64,000 nucleotides of DNA from assembly GCA_963555705.1 (NCBI GenBank), contig OY743180.1:32148129-32212128 (forward strand). Direction: 5' to 3'. The notes beneath the pieces were generated by a model. That model was not told the DNA's origin and made no database searches. It saw only the letters and a list, made by a program, of their open reading frames with translations. Positions 8,833 through 20,896 of this stretch are shown piece by piece. The position numbers and the translations under genes were made by a program. Position 1 is the stretch's first letter. Every line of letters begins with the position of its first letter. This stretch comes from Ligustrum vulgare. Its lineage: Eukaryota > Streptophyta > Magnoliopsida > Lamiales > Oleaceae.

Positions 8833-11640
8833 CACTTATTTTTTTATGAATTTGTGAAAAAAAAAAAAAAAAACTCAATTCTAATCTAGGGTAGATTATA
8901 AGTGTTTTCGATTTTTTAACACTGTACTATACACATTGTATTTTCTCTTGACGAGTGATTATGGATGACATGTATTATACAAAAATATTTAAATCAGTTT
9001 TTTGACAATTTTTTATTTCATATGTAGGTTATTTGTGATGTTTCTACGATCATTGATTCGATTCAAATATTTGAAAGGTGTGTCAGAATTCCTGAGTTAA
9101 TATTTCTACATGGGTCATGATTATCTGAAGAATCTACAAGATGATTATGAAATCAATAACGATAAGTAGCGGACGCAAACATTTTGAAAATGAGCACAAT
9201 CAAACTCGCAAAAGAAATTGTGAAAAATAGAGAAACATTTAAAAAGGGTTTTCATACTTTAATAATATTCCTTAATTACAATCATTTTCGATATTTGTCG
9301 AATCGTGAATTTAAATTACAACTTTAATTAATCATGTAATCTTAGCAATAAAAGATAACAATGAAGCTGAATTCTTCTTAACTTGGACTAAGTTTAAAGG
9401 TCCACGACATTGATCCATGTTCCTTCAAGTGGTCCAAATCACTTAATCAGTATTTACTATATTATACATGTAAGATTCAAGTACCTTCCATTCACAATTT
9501 TTAATTAAATGAAGCAAAACTTAACACTAATTTGGAGACGACCCAATTTTTAATCTCAAATAATTTTGGTTCCGAATTCTAAAAAGAGAATGACGCTATA
9601 TTTGTTGGTGTTCCCTTATTATTACTAGTTGACTTGATGAGTTGATCCTTAGATGGTAGAAATTGATTTTCTACTTGACGTGCTTCTAGCTGTTTTTGTG
9701 AGAATCTAAAATTACTTTTAGAAGTTGTTTCTCAACTCTCGTTGAATTTTAATTTTTAAAATAGTCATTGTGCTTCCATCGGGCAGCTCTTCTCTTATTT
9801 TTGAGATAAATGTGTGGTTAAAAAATAGTTTTAAAAAAGTGTGGTTGAAAAGTAGTGTTTGAATTTTTTTTGCCTTATAAACATTGTTTTACCAAACGGA
9901 GGCTTAGTGTGTGTACTTCTAACCTTGTTTTCGATCTGATATCCTTGATCATTTAAAAAATTAATATTCTTTTTGTCACGTCATCAAAATTAACAAAGTT
10001 TCAAATGGATGGAAAGTAATCACCTGTTTTCTTTATAAACAAGACATTTGAATTTTTGAGGTAAAACTTGTAGTTAAAAAATTATTTGAAAAATTTGTGT
10101 AATTAAAAATTGATTTGATAAAATTTGATAACAAGTTTACCAAATACACACTATAAATATTATATGAGAAATAATATTGAAAGTATTATTGTCTTTAGCA
10201 TTTGGTCATCTTTGCTTGTTTCAATTTTCATTTTAATCTTATTTCTATACTCACATTTAAATAAACCATTTTCTTATACATACGGAATCTTCACGGCCTC
10301 ACATATTCTTCCATCACTGGGAGGGGCTTCGAGAAAGGAAAGTAGTATTTTGTTTGTTATGAAAGAAAATTTTAATTGAACAAATTTTTTTGGTTCACAT
10401 GATCTAGTGTGCCCCACATTGTGTCCACCCTTGATAACTGTGCAACTAATAATGTAATAAAAATTAATGTGAAAATCAATACAATACTTAATCGACAGCA
10501 TTAAAATGTTGTGATGATTAAAAAAAATTAAAGCATAAAAGACGATATTTTCAAAGTCTCTAAATATTCACCAGTTATGTGTAATAGGTACAGCCGAGGC
10601 CGGCAGATCCTTATATTTAAACCATATAAAACTAATATTTTTATTAGCTATGGATACAGAATAATTATGCACATTAAATAATAGTGTCTAGACCAAAAAA
10701 AAAGGGAAATGAGAATTTTGGCTACTTCCGAATGGACTCGTATGGAAGTGGATAATTAGTATTTCTCAGTTAAATTTTAGATTCTATAAACTCAACTTAT
10801 AATTACAAATTAATTTTTAGAAATATGAAATTGGCTAATTTTATAAATTATATGAGTTGACTTAGAAGTTGGAATTAAACTTTTAGATAAGCATGCCTTG
10901 CCCTTCTTGGCGTGCAGACATGTTGTACATGATTTTAAAGTATCACTTTAAAAGTATGGTACATGTTTGTGTCATTTCAACTTATTATTGTCATGTTCTA
11001 TTGACATACAAAATATGGCCTAGTTAAGGAGCCCAAAGAATGAGGCCCATTTAGAAAGTCAAGAGAATGGACCTAAACAAACTCATATGTAAGCCCACAA
11101 TCAAATTTGTTAAGAGAAGGCACAAAGTGAATTTACTAGGCGAATGTCCAACATCGCTCAGGCTTATAAGACGCCCAAAATTTGGGCAACTGGAATATAT
11201 CATTATCATTTAAGGTGACAGTTACCAAACAGTTATTGGGCAATCTCATCTCTCCCCATGATCCAAGCATTTCGGATGCAAACAGTTGAGTCATGGGTGT
11301 AATGGTAGCAGTCAATTCGGCAGTTTCTTGACAAATCACCCATTATAGAAGAAAGTGGGCACTTACAAGGTGACAGACAGTTTTAAAGCAATTTTGGAAG
11401 AATATTGTCAAAGGAGTAGAAAAGAGAAAAGATAACATAGAAGAAAAGATCCGATCAATCAACTCTCAAACAGTGAACTATGTAATTTTCAATTTCCTTG
11501 CAATTTTCGTGTACGTTGAATTTCAGTGTACTTGTACCCCTTAGAGGCATTTTGATTCTTGCAAATTGTAATCTTCATAAATAAAGCATTCATCGTTGAG
11601 ACTTTATCTTGAGATGTTTCTCCTTACACAAATGTCTGAA
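8833..11640. other. AT-rich non-coding stretch
   Basis: No ORF with recognisable similarity. The right part (about 10970-11640) may be the LTR of the decayed Tat-type element that follows, but I could not place its left edge. Confidence 0.4.
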
Positions 11641-11647
11641 CCTTCTT

Positions 11648-13582
11648 TTAATTATTAGTGAGACTTGATTTTCGGGTGAAAAATTTTGCCACGCCTAGGA
11701 GGACATCTTTGGTGTTTGAAGATACAAAAGTGAAGCAATATGCCTCATAAAGACTCCGATATGGAGTCAGCAAGCCAACGAATAGTCCAGTCAGTAATTG
11801 AAAGATATGACGAGCAGCAAAGTACTCCAAGGACAGAGGGACAAAGTCAAAGCCGTTATGAACCAATAATAGAATTAAGTCTTCATACCATGCGTGTACT
11901 ACTTGGTGAACTTACACAAGATGTGGTTGAATAGGTAAATTTGTTAAATGTTCATAACATGAAAAATTTTACTCAAAATGGAAACAAAGACTATGATAAT
12001 ATGGCTAAGCAACTAAGTACTTTAAATAAGACTGCATAAGTTAGTGGGTCAAATTTGTCAACCAACTTTTCGAAAAATAGGAAACCATTTTCAAGTCAGA
12101 ACGATTGTGGGGCATAATTCCCCAATTGCAAGTCCAAATGAGGGAATGGAACCACCACTCTTTGGACCGTCTACCTCAAACCCAAGGGGATGTGGAATGG
12201 CTAACTTAGGTAATGGTAGTGGAATGTCAAACTTGGGGGGTAACCTAAATTTAGGAGACAATGTCCAGAACAATGGACAAAATGCCACACATGTTAATGA
12301 TGGGGAAATGCTCACACTAATAGCAACAATGGTTTAAATAATGGCAGTACTTTTTCCACGAACCAAGGGCCAAATACTGACCTCAAGTAATTCCACCAAT
12401 AAATCAACCTATAAGGGTTCCTTATGATCCCAATGTTCTGTTGAGAAATCAAATCACGGAGATGGTACAAGATCAGATGGCTTTTGGGATGCGTCCTTTT
12501 ATTAGACCGACTTACATAAAGCCATATCCTGATTGAATAGATCAAGCATATCCATGGCCTAGAGGGTTCAAAGTACCAGACTTTTCATTGTTTACTGGCC
12601 TTGGAGAAGTTTCTACTTTAGAACATATAAAGTGATTCACATTGCAATGTGGTGAAAGTCACTAATTATCATAAAATGAGACTGTTCCCTAGTTTGTTAA
12701 CAAAAGTAGCTTTCTAATGGTTAATCAATTTTTCAGCAAATTTTGTCCAAACATGGAAACAACTAGAACAATTGTTCCACCCTCAGTTTTATAAAACTGA
12801 ATCTGAGGTTACTTTGGCAGATTTGGAAAATTTATGCCAAATGCTAAATGAATGGGCAGAAGGTTACCTTCATAGGTTCAAAATAGTCAGGTGCAAATGT
12901 TTTGTACCTTTGCTAGAGAAAGAATTTGTTAATTGCTCAAAGTTGCTTTAGTTTTGATTTAAAAAAGAAATTCTAGGACATGAATTTCCTGACCTTTTCA
13001 GTTGAGTACTAACGTGATTAGATATGAAAGTCTAATAAAAGAAGAAGAACAAATGAGAAAATATAGTAAAGAGACTCACTATAGAGACCCGAATTTTGAC
13101 ATTCATGTTGTTGATGACGAATATTATTATCATACTGAAATATGTTTGACCGAATTAGTTAAGGGAGATGTATATGCTTGTCCTTTAATGGCCAAATCAT
13201 GAACAACGGTCCAGAATGAGCCTATAAAAGATGGAAACAAAAAGACTAGGGCATTTTCATTTGATGTGACTAAAGTTAACCTTATATTTGATAAACTGTA
13301 TAAGGATAAGCAAATAAAATTGAGCGACAAGCATAAATTGTTAGACCCTGAGCAAATTAAGGGCAAAAGATATTGTAAATGGTACAATGCATATTCACAT
13401 ATGACTAATAATTGTCTGGTTTTTCATCATGTATTACAGGATGCCATTGAGTCAGGGCGAATCACTTTTGGAGCCAAAAAGAAGATGGTAGTGGATGAAA
13501 ATTGTAACAAATGGCTTCAAAAATAAGTTACCAAAGTTCAAGCTGGTTATAGATGATGGGGAGGAAGATTCTGAGCCACATC
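11648..13582 (+). pseudogene. Decayed Tat-lineage Ty3 retrotransposon: primer site and gag (left part)
   Basis: Near 11684-11704 there is a CCACGCCTAGGAGGAC-like stretch resembling the primer-site region of Tat elements. It is followed by fragmented gag. Recognisable pieces are a GFKVPDFSLFTG segment (about 12566), a retrotransposon gag helix region (12770-12960), RYESLIKEEEQ (13018) and RYCKWYNAYSHMTNNC (about 13370). The last piece is the Tat-type cysteine/histidine segment before a conserved DAIESGRITF. Many stops and frameshifts are present. The reading continues after the DNA transposons, at 20897. Confidence 0.7.
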
Positions 13583-14165
13583 TTAGGGTCCGTTTGATAG
13601 CGAAGGTGAAATTTAGGTGGAAAGAAAACGAGTTCCAGGGAATTGAGTTCCTAGCAATTTGTTTTCCTGGGAATTTGAATTTAAATGTGTTTGATTGGTA
13701 AAACTTTCCACCTAGAAAATGTTGAGATTTTCTAACTTTTTTGTGTTTGATTGGCTTTATTTTCCATGGAAATTGTACTTTTTTCTAGTTATTAGTGTTT
13801 GATAGTTATTATTTTCTATGGAATTTCTCCTTTTTCCATGTGAAATTTATTGGGGAAATTATAGATCAAAATCATGTATTTGTTCCATCCATATGTGTCA
13901 CAACTTTTCAACCATATATTTCAAAAATATTTATCCGACATATTCTTTATTGTAGTCCATAAATATTTATCCACAAGTCAACATATTTTCAATTTTTTTT
14001 TGTCAAATATCCATAAAATAATCATTACTTTCTACAACTTTCATAAAACAGCAAACTAATGACTCCCCATCAATTCCTAAAAGACATGTTTCATATTTCA
14101 ATTGTGACCCACTTGAGCACCACTTTTGGAAGCTAGATACATAACTCATGAATCATGTGGATACT

Positions 14166-14923
14166 GATAAGTGCGAGTTTGCACTTAATTTCATGCTTAA
14201 ATTTGCACTAATGTGAGTATTTTAGAATATGATATTGCTAAGTGGCATGTTTATTTTAATTGTTTCAGGGATAATACGGATTGAAATGCACGTGGGCACA
14301 AAAATGAGGAAAAAGGACATAAAAGAGCACAAAATATGAAGGGTCGGGACCAATTTGTAAATAGAAAAAAGATGGAGGACTTGAGTTACAATTATGGGAG
14401 GACTAAATTCAAATAAAACTCAAAGTATGGGGACTGAATTGCAGAAGTCATATACTTGGAGGACCAGACATGCAATTACAGAAGGACTGAGTCGCAAATA
14501 TTTTGAAAGGGCTAACCGCGGTCAACCGCTATTTGCAAACCGCGGTTCCACTTTAACCCTGTATGCCGCGGTCCGACTGAAATATGGTGAAATTCTCGAT
14601 TTTTGACTGAATTTCTGATTTATTTCCTATTTTTTGAGCCCAGCTTGGAGAAATCGTAATAACCTAGTTTACCCTATATAAAGACCAAGAAAAATCATTA
14701 TTGGGGAGGGAGGGTGAAATCAAGAGAATATAGGCACAATTCAAGAGGCAAAAGGAAGAAGATAGATTTAACGCTTTTTATTGATTTTCTTGGTGCCAAA
14801 TTCAAAACTCTCTTTTCAATGTTGATTAGCACGTTTAACTTTCTATTTTTCGTTTTATTGTTTTAGATTTTAGTACGAGTAGCTAAATAACTTGTTGGGA
14901 CGAACGATGTGACTTGAGTTGAA
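14166..14923 (+). repeat. Athila/Tat-type LTR fragment
   Basis: Starts TGATAAGTGCGAG. It contains CG-rich palindromic motifs (ACCGCGGT type, 14514-14575), a TATA box (TATATAAAG, 14675) and a GGGACGAACGATGTGAC block that resembles the LTR at 41182-43616 (GGGATGAACGATGTAG). The right end is not clear, so this is a truncated or solo LTR inside the Harbinger element. Confidence 0.55.
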
Positions 14924-15028
14924 CATTTATATCATAAACGTACCAAATGCCTAACAAAATATCAAAGATTATAATATAAAGTTATTAGTACGTCATTTAT
15001 ATCATCAATGTACCAAATGCCTAACAAA
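14924..15028. repeat. 70-bp tandem duplication
   Basis: CATTTATATCAT...GTACCAAATGCCTAACAAAA occurs at 14924 and again at 14994 with small differences. Confidence 0.7.
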
Positions 15029-15257
15029 AGTTTAGATATCATAATAAAAATTTACAATTCTTCCACAAAAAGTTTTTGCAGTGGGATAGATCATACAAAA
15101 GCCCTAATTCTTAACAACACTAGGTTGTACACACGTTCACGATAGTTAGCATACAACACAAAAAATGCTAAACAAAATACATATTCTCCTTTGCCAGGTA
15201 ATCATGTGCAGTACAAAAAATATATAACCATGTGTTGTACCAAAAAAGTTCATACTG

Positions 15258-16360
15258 CTATGCTAGTGGAGGTGGATCACGTCCAAGCTGCTCAAACACT
15301 AAAGCATGCATGTATTTTGAACTAGTTAAGTTCATAAATACCTTAGCCAAACCATCGTCGGATTGAAAGGCTTTCATTACCTGAATGATGTCAGGCATGT
15401 CTAGGTTCATGGCCTCTAACTTATCTACAATCATCTGCCAATTGACATGGTTAAGTGAATCGAGCGTTGTTTGAACTTCCATGGCACTAGCAATTTTTGA
15501 AGATGACTCAGCAATCCTCGATAGGGCAATAGTACCCTCATCTACAGGTTGTGTACGTCGACGCTTGACTCTCTTGGTCTCTCCTTCGGCGGTACGCTTT
15601 CGAGCATGAACTGGGCTAGGATCTGTCTCCTCATTTTCCAAATCTAGCATTTACAATTTCACCAGTTACTAGATAAAATAGATAAAAGATTGTTAGAAAT
15701 TTACACATCAAAATACTGAAAGCTTGTACAATATTTTTATACCATTCATCGGCGAGAAATGGTCGAAGCCAGATACAGCACGATCTCCAGTAGCAGCGTC
15801 ATTTCCAAACATAATCTCCATGTCATCAAACCGTAGACACAATTTGCTTCTCCACTTTCCAAATTCCGGCTTTCCCTATAAAATTAGGGTGTCATCATAA
15901 TATAACTGTCCTAAAACATCTATATTTTCAATATTTATTTGTAACAAAATCTAAAATTGTGATATTTTAATTCATACCTTAATAAACTCGTCCCAAGCAA
16001 CGGCATCAGCTACAATGCGTCCAGTTTTGGGATCCAACCCAAAATCGCTCATGTTTAGCAATTGGCGGACTTCAATGTACTCTCTTTTAAGAGTCTTCAA
16101 CCTTGCCCTCGCATTCTTTTCTGAAACTACGACCCCACATCCATTGAGCACATTCTCCATTGCCTTTGACACTTGAAATGAAGTGAAGCCATTGTCACTC
16201 CGTTTGTGCCCAGCCAAAACTTGTTGAACAAGTGAAGTGATCATAAAACTATCCATTTCATCACTCCAATGTACGTGACGAGTCCTAGCATTAGGATCCA
16301 CATGCTACCTACTAGGATCAACTCGAATAGGTCCCATGGAGCTTTTCCGATTTTGTGCCA
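15258..16360 (-). pseudogene. Harbinger accessory protein, Myb/SANT-like DNA-binding type, with an early stop
   Basis: In PIF/Harbinger elements this protein binds the transposon ends and helps bring the transposase to the nucleus. Three exons are seen on the minus strand. Exon 1 (about 16360-15974) encodes the Myb/SANT-like domain with conserved Trp residues (HVHWSDEMDSFM, VAWDEFIK). Exon 2 (about 15879-15743) is bounded by TATAG and GTATAA. Exon 3 (15646-15258) carries a basic stretch KRVKRRR, a likely nuclear localisation signal. Upstream of the Myb domain the frame starts at an ATG near 16360 but meets a TAG at about 16307 (probably from TGG), so the full-length protein is not made. The product downstream of that stop has no ATG of its own at the start of the domain. 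Confidence 0.75.
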
Positions 16361-16685
16361 TCAATGCTGTCACAAGACATGTCATCCACAAATAGTATTA
16401 TAACAAGAAGGAGCATCAATATTTATTCAATGAAAACAAACAATGGAAGATATAAAATCAGTAATTTCGTTTGGAACTAGGAAGTCTGTAATTTAATTTG
16501 GAAGCCATTATCATAGATGCAAATGTACATAGCATTAAAAATAACATAACATTACAACATAAGAAGCCATTTGAGACAATGTTATACAAGTCACCAAGAA
16601 ATCTTAGTACGACACAAGAAGGTTAGCAATTATAGAACCAAACATTACAACCCAAAACAAAACCAATGAAATACAACATAGTAGA

Positions 16686-18155
16686 TTCAATCGAAATCAA
16701 TTCCCGCGGTATGACTTGGATTGAAAGTAACCCACATGGCATTAGCCATTGTATCCCTATTATTGGACCATGTAGCTTTTGCTGTGAAAGATATGGTAGC
16801 ATTTTGTATGTCATCTTTGGGTACATCAACATGTGCAGGATTAACCTCATCATCGCTACTATAACAGTCCTCCTCACAAAGATCTTCTACGTCATAAATT
16901 CTTAAGAAATTGTGAATAGCACAACATGCAAGGACAATCTTTGCTTGTGTCTCAATGTCGTGTATAGTTGATGTTGTAAATATGCGAATCTCTTTTTAAG
17001 CAGACCAATAATCCTCTCTACAACATTTCGTAGAGATGAATGTCGAAAATTGAACAACTCTTTCATGTTTTGAGGTTGCTGACCCTCAATGTCTCTACGA
17101 TGGTACCGAGTTCGACGGTAAGGTGATAGAAATCCTGGAACCAATGGAAATCCAGCATCGGCAAGATAATATTTACCTATTTAAAAAAAGTTAAATAATT
17201 TTACGTTCTTCATTGGGGAAAATGTCAAAGATAAGTTATTGAACCGTAGGTGCGTCTTACCAATAGGAATTGTTAGTTTATGACCTTGTCGGGAAGTTGC
17301 ACTCCTTAACAACCTACCATCGTGGGCAGATCCCTCCCAACCGGCTAGCACATAAGTGAACTTCATATCAAATGTGCAAGCTACCAAAACATTCTGAGTT
17401 ATCATTTGCTTTCTATTACGATACTTCGCTTGTTCCTCAACGGGAACAAACGCAGGAATATGAGTACCATCAATTTCCCCCACCGCGTCCTAATAGTAAA
17501 ACGAAAAATGCTTGGTTACAAAAGGAATATTCACAGTGAAGAAAAAAACAAACAAACATAAATATTAATATCTAATCTGAAAATATTGGAACCAATGCTT
17601 CACATTATCCTTCTCATATGGCGAGTTATGAATAGTCGCATTCTTGACAACATCTCTATATAGTCCAAGACAAGACTGTAACACTCTATGGAAGTAATAA
17701 CTCACGGTTTAACCGGATCTAAAGAAGGTAAAACTTCCTGTTCTATTACGGTGATCATGCCCAACGGTGTTGAGGAATATAGCGACTTGTTCATCAACTT
17801 TTACAGATCTACTGTCAACCAATCCATATGTTCGTAAAGTAGCACATAATCTTTGAAAAGTAGCTATATTCATCCTCAGTAGATCATGACAGATTCTATC
17901 ATTCGTACCAAACATCCTAGTCAGTGTCATTTCTCTTTCAGAATCCCAATTTTGACGTGGGGCTCTAGGGAGTCGTCGATTACGATGTAGGATGGTATTA
18001 TATATCACTACTGCTTGCATTACCATCATCCAAAAAATACCGAGTTGTTGTCGTTGGCGACGACGTAGGTTCCTTATGGTAGCCATTGCACTTATACCAC
18101 GTCTAAAATAGTGTTGGTATGATGTAAATTGTGAAGAATAACAAAAAATTAACAC
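16686..18155 (-). pseudogene. PIF/Harbinger DDE transposase (HARBI1-like), broken
   Basis: Nuclease-type transposase of the DDE_Tnp_4 group. Exon 1 (from 18155, more likely starting at the MATIRNL methionine near 18085) encodes the N-terminal helical part (ICHDLLRMNIATFQRLC, VDEQVAIFL). The central exon (about 17490-17263) holds EIDGTHI and SAHDGR, and the last exon (from 17177) holds VVERIIG, so all three acidic catalytic residues are present. Intron 2 has a good donor and acceptor (GTAAGA...AATAG). Lesions: a TAA at 17709-17711 where relatives have GAA; a frameshift near 16970 (the C-terminal part with DIETQAKIVLACC is in another frame); and a probable intron-1 donor that reads AT instead of GT. 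It cannot give a full-length protein. Confidence 0.82.
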
Positions 18156-20381
18156 CTACCATGGTCAAGCCTAATCTTTTAATACATACTCAAAAAATAT
18201 TGGAGCTATGTTCATCACTAACATGTATTACAAAAACTTTCAAGTTACAAACAAGATTAGTACTAATAATGAATATATAATATTCCCACTAAAATATAAT
18301 ACTAATAGACTACTAATGATATATGACACTATAGAAGCATTTTGAAAAGTCACCAAGAATCAGAGAGATTAAGAAATAAATATGAAGGATGAATCTAGAA
18401 GAGAATGATGATAATTGAGAGATGAGTTTGCCGAGATTTGGGTTTGAAAGAAATAATTTCTTGAAGGAAGAGAATAAAATCTAAACAAGTTAAAGAGGGG
18501 AGACAAGTACAAGATATTTTCATAGTCATAGGCTGGTAAGCTATATGGGCAATCAATAGATTAGAGTGGTACTCCATTACAGAGATTAAAATAAATAGTT
18601 GGAAAGGGCTTTTGAGGTACAGGAAATGAACATGGACTGTTTGATTGTGATAGAGAGAGGTCTCATAGTGTACATGGTTTCTATTTGAGAATGTATCATA
18701 ACAATTGGAATATTATTTGATGAGATGTTTGAAGGAATTTGAGGAGCCTTATCAGAATGGAGAAGAAAAATGCTTGCATTCTTTAAACAAATCACAATGT
18801 TTTATGTTTTGAATTTGTTTTTATCATGGTTGTCCTTAAATGCCAAATTCGGAAACTAGTTTCGTAGGACAACCTTGTTGAGACAAGAAAGAAGGTATCA
18901 TGAAAATAAAGGTGAAGTTCAGAAGATTGATCAAACGAGAAAGTAGAGAAGAAATGCAGGACTGGAAATGCCCCTAGGATCCAAAGGCATCACACGTTGA
19001 ATCATGATAAGTTCACAGGGGGTCAAAAAAGGTTCAAAAACTCAATAATCATATCACTGACAGTAAATTATATACCGAACTGAAACAGGTGCCTACTAAA
19101 TAAAAAATTATGAATAAGGAATTCAAATCCTAAACTAGAAGTATTCCAAATTTATGTCCATCAAAGTCTACACCATTTTCAGTTTCAGTTCCCACTTTAT
19201 ATTCTTCATTGTCAGTTCCCATTTTATGTCCATCAAAGTATACACCAACCAAGTTTGAGCATTTAAGAGTTTATTGCTGAGGTACTGGTATGATAAAAGA
19301 TTTCTAAGTACTCAGATAACTTGCATATAATGTCTTGGTACCTTGGTTGGATTACAATTTACAATGATCAGCTCAATGGCCTCTTCTACGTGGGATAGCC
19401 GAATAAATTTTGACCTGGTAAGGACAAAGTCTTACGCTTATACTGCAGTGAGATTCGCAATAAAACGGGAGTGCATTGTGAAGTGAATGTCGTGTCTATC
19501 CAATAAATTACTGACATACCGGTTTGGTGCATTGATGAATATTTTTAAGATGAGAAAAGCAAAAATGGCAAATCTGTGCTGCAATATCTGTTTCAAATTG
19601 CAATTCAGCTAGTATAGAAAAAGAAAGTGAAAAGGAAAAGGAAAAAGAGAAAAAAAAAATCAACATTGCTGCAAGAGAATTTAATGGACCGTAACTCAAA
19701 TTTTTGAGAATGAAAAATATTTCCTCAACAATACAAACAAATAAAAAAAAAAAAAAAAAACTTCACAAATCCTAACCTACTGATTGATTACAAACACGCG
19801 AGATTCAAATTTCTTCACAAAAAATAGTCATGGAATTACCTGTTACTGGTCGGAATTGAAAAATATGGAGCAAGATCTGAAACTTCTTTGGTTGTTTAGC
19901 AAGATTACTGAACCAAAAGAAAAAATCTTCAACTATGAGATGAATTTTCAGGCATTCGGTTTCAAAATGACAAATAAATTAGGAATCGATACCTTCCACT
20001 ACACCCTCGAAACTGGTCGATTCGCGACTTCAATAGAACGTGATGAAGTAGAGAAATGAAGTGGACAGATTACCTATATATGAATCCAGATTCCAGCCGC
20101 TGATGTTGAAGTTCCCGGTGGTCGGCGAAGAGTAGGACGAAATGGATGGAGTTAGGGCATGGCGTGAGTGAATGGGGGAGAAAAGATGATTTCGGTGGAA
20201 AAGATTTTTTTACTGAAAGTAGAGAATACGGTTTCCACCCTATGAAGGAAAATATGATCACGTGCTCAAAAGTAGGAAAAAATTTTGCCCGGAAAATATT
20301 TCCTTTCAAACAGAACAAAAGCTAGAAAATGTGTTAAAATTTTCCATTTTCTATGGAAAATAGTGGATATCAAACAGACCC
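18156..20381. other. Non-coding right part of the Harbinger element
   Basis: Presumably the promoter and leader of the transposase gene plus subterminal sequence. No coding sequence recognised. The last 100 bp are rich in TTTTCC/GGAAAA like the MITEs. Confidence 0.5.
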
Positions 20382-20384
20382 TTA

Positions 20385-20893
20385 GGGTGCGTTTGATAGC
20401 GATGGTGGAATTTGGGTGGAAAGAAAATGAATTCTAGGGAATTGAATTCCTGGGAATTAGAAGTTTAATGTGTTTGATTGGTTTAATTTTCTAGGTGGAA
20501 AAAGTAGGGAATTTTCCAACTTTTATTGTTTGATTGACATTATTTTTTATGGAAAATAAAGTAATTTTTTTCTATTTTAATCAAAAAAAAAAATTTACTT
20601 TTTAAATATATTTGTACTTGATGATGATAATGTTATTTTTTAGAAATAAAATAAGTCAATTAACAACAATAAAATTGATTAAACGTGTCAAAAATAATTT
20701 TCCATATACCATGGAAAATAAAAAACCACCAAAACCCAAAGGAAATTTTCCACCAAAACAAGGAAAAGGGCGCGTGGGTGGGGTCCGCGAAAAATATTTT
20801 CCGCGGAAAATTTTCGCAATCAAACGAGGTAAAGTAGAAAAGCTGGAAAAAATTTTCCTTTTCCACGGAAAATTAAGCCTATCAAACAGACCC
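20385..20893 (+). mobile_element. PIF/Harbinger-type MITE, 509 bp, adjoining the parental element
   Basis: Ends GGGTGCGTTTGATAGC and, inward from the right, GGGTCTGTTTGATAGG. The TSD is TTA on both sides (20382-20384 and 20894-20896), and the left TTA is shared with the right end of the 6.8 kb Harbinger element. It has the same orientation as that element, is inverted relative to the MITE at 8083, and is similar to that MITE over most of its length. Confidence 0.87.
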
Positions 20894-20896
20894 TTA

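Larger units (their letters stand above)
13586..20381 (-). mobile_element. PIF/Harbinger transposon, parental type, 6.8 kb, inactive
   Basis: Flanked by TTA on both sides (13583-13585 and 20382-20384). The terminal inverted repeats are GGGTCCGTTTGATAGC and, inward from the right, GGGTCTGTTTGATATC (14 of 16 match). It carries both genes typical of the superfamily on the minus strand: a DDE transposase (16686-18155) and a Myb/SANT-like DNA-binding protein (15258-16360). Both have visible lesions. Its left subterminal sequence is shared with the two MITEs in this window, so it is a plausible parent of that family. An LTR fragment (14166-14923) has been inserted in it. It interrupts the gag of a Tat-type relic. 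Confidence 0.87.

Noticed and set aside
19784..20059. 91-codon plus-strand ORF inside the Harbinger element
   Set aside because: No similarity to known Harbinger proteins. It lies in the presumed leader/promoter of the transposase.
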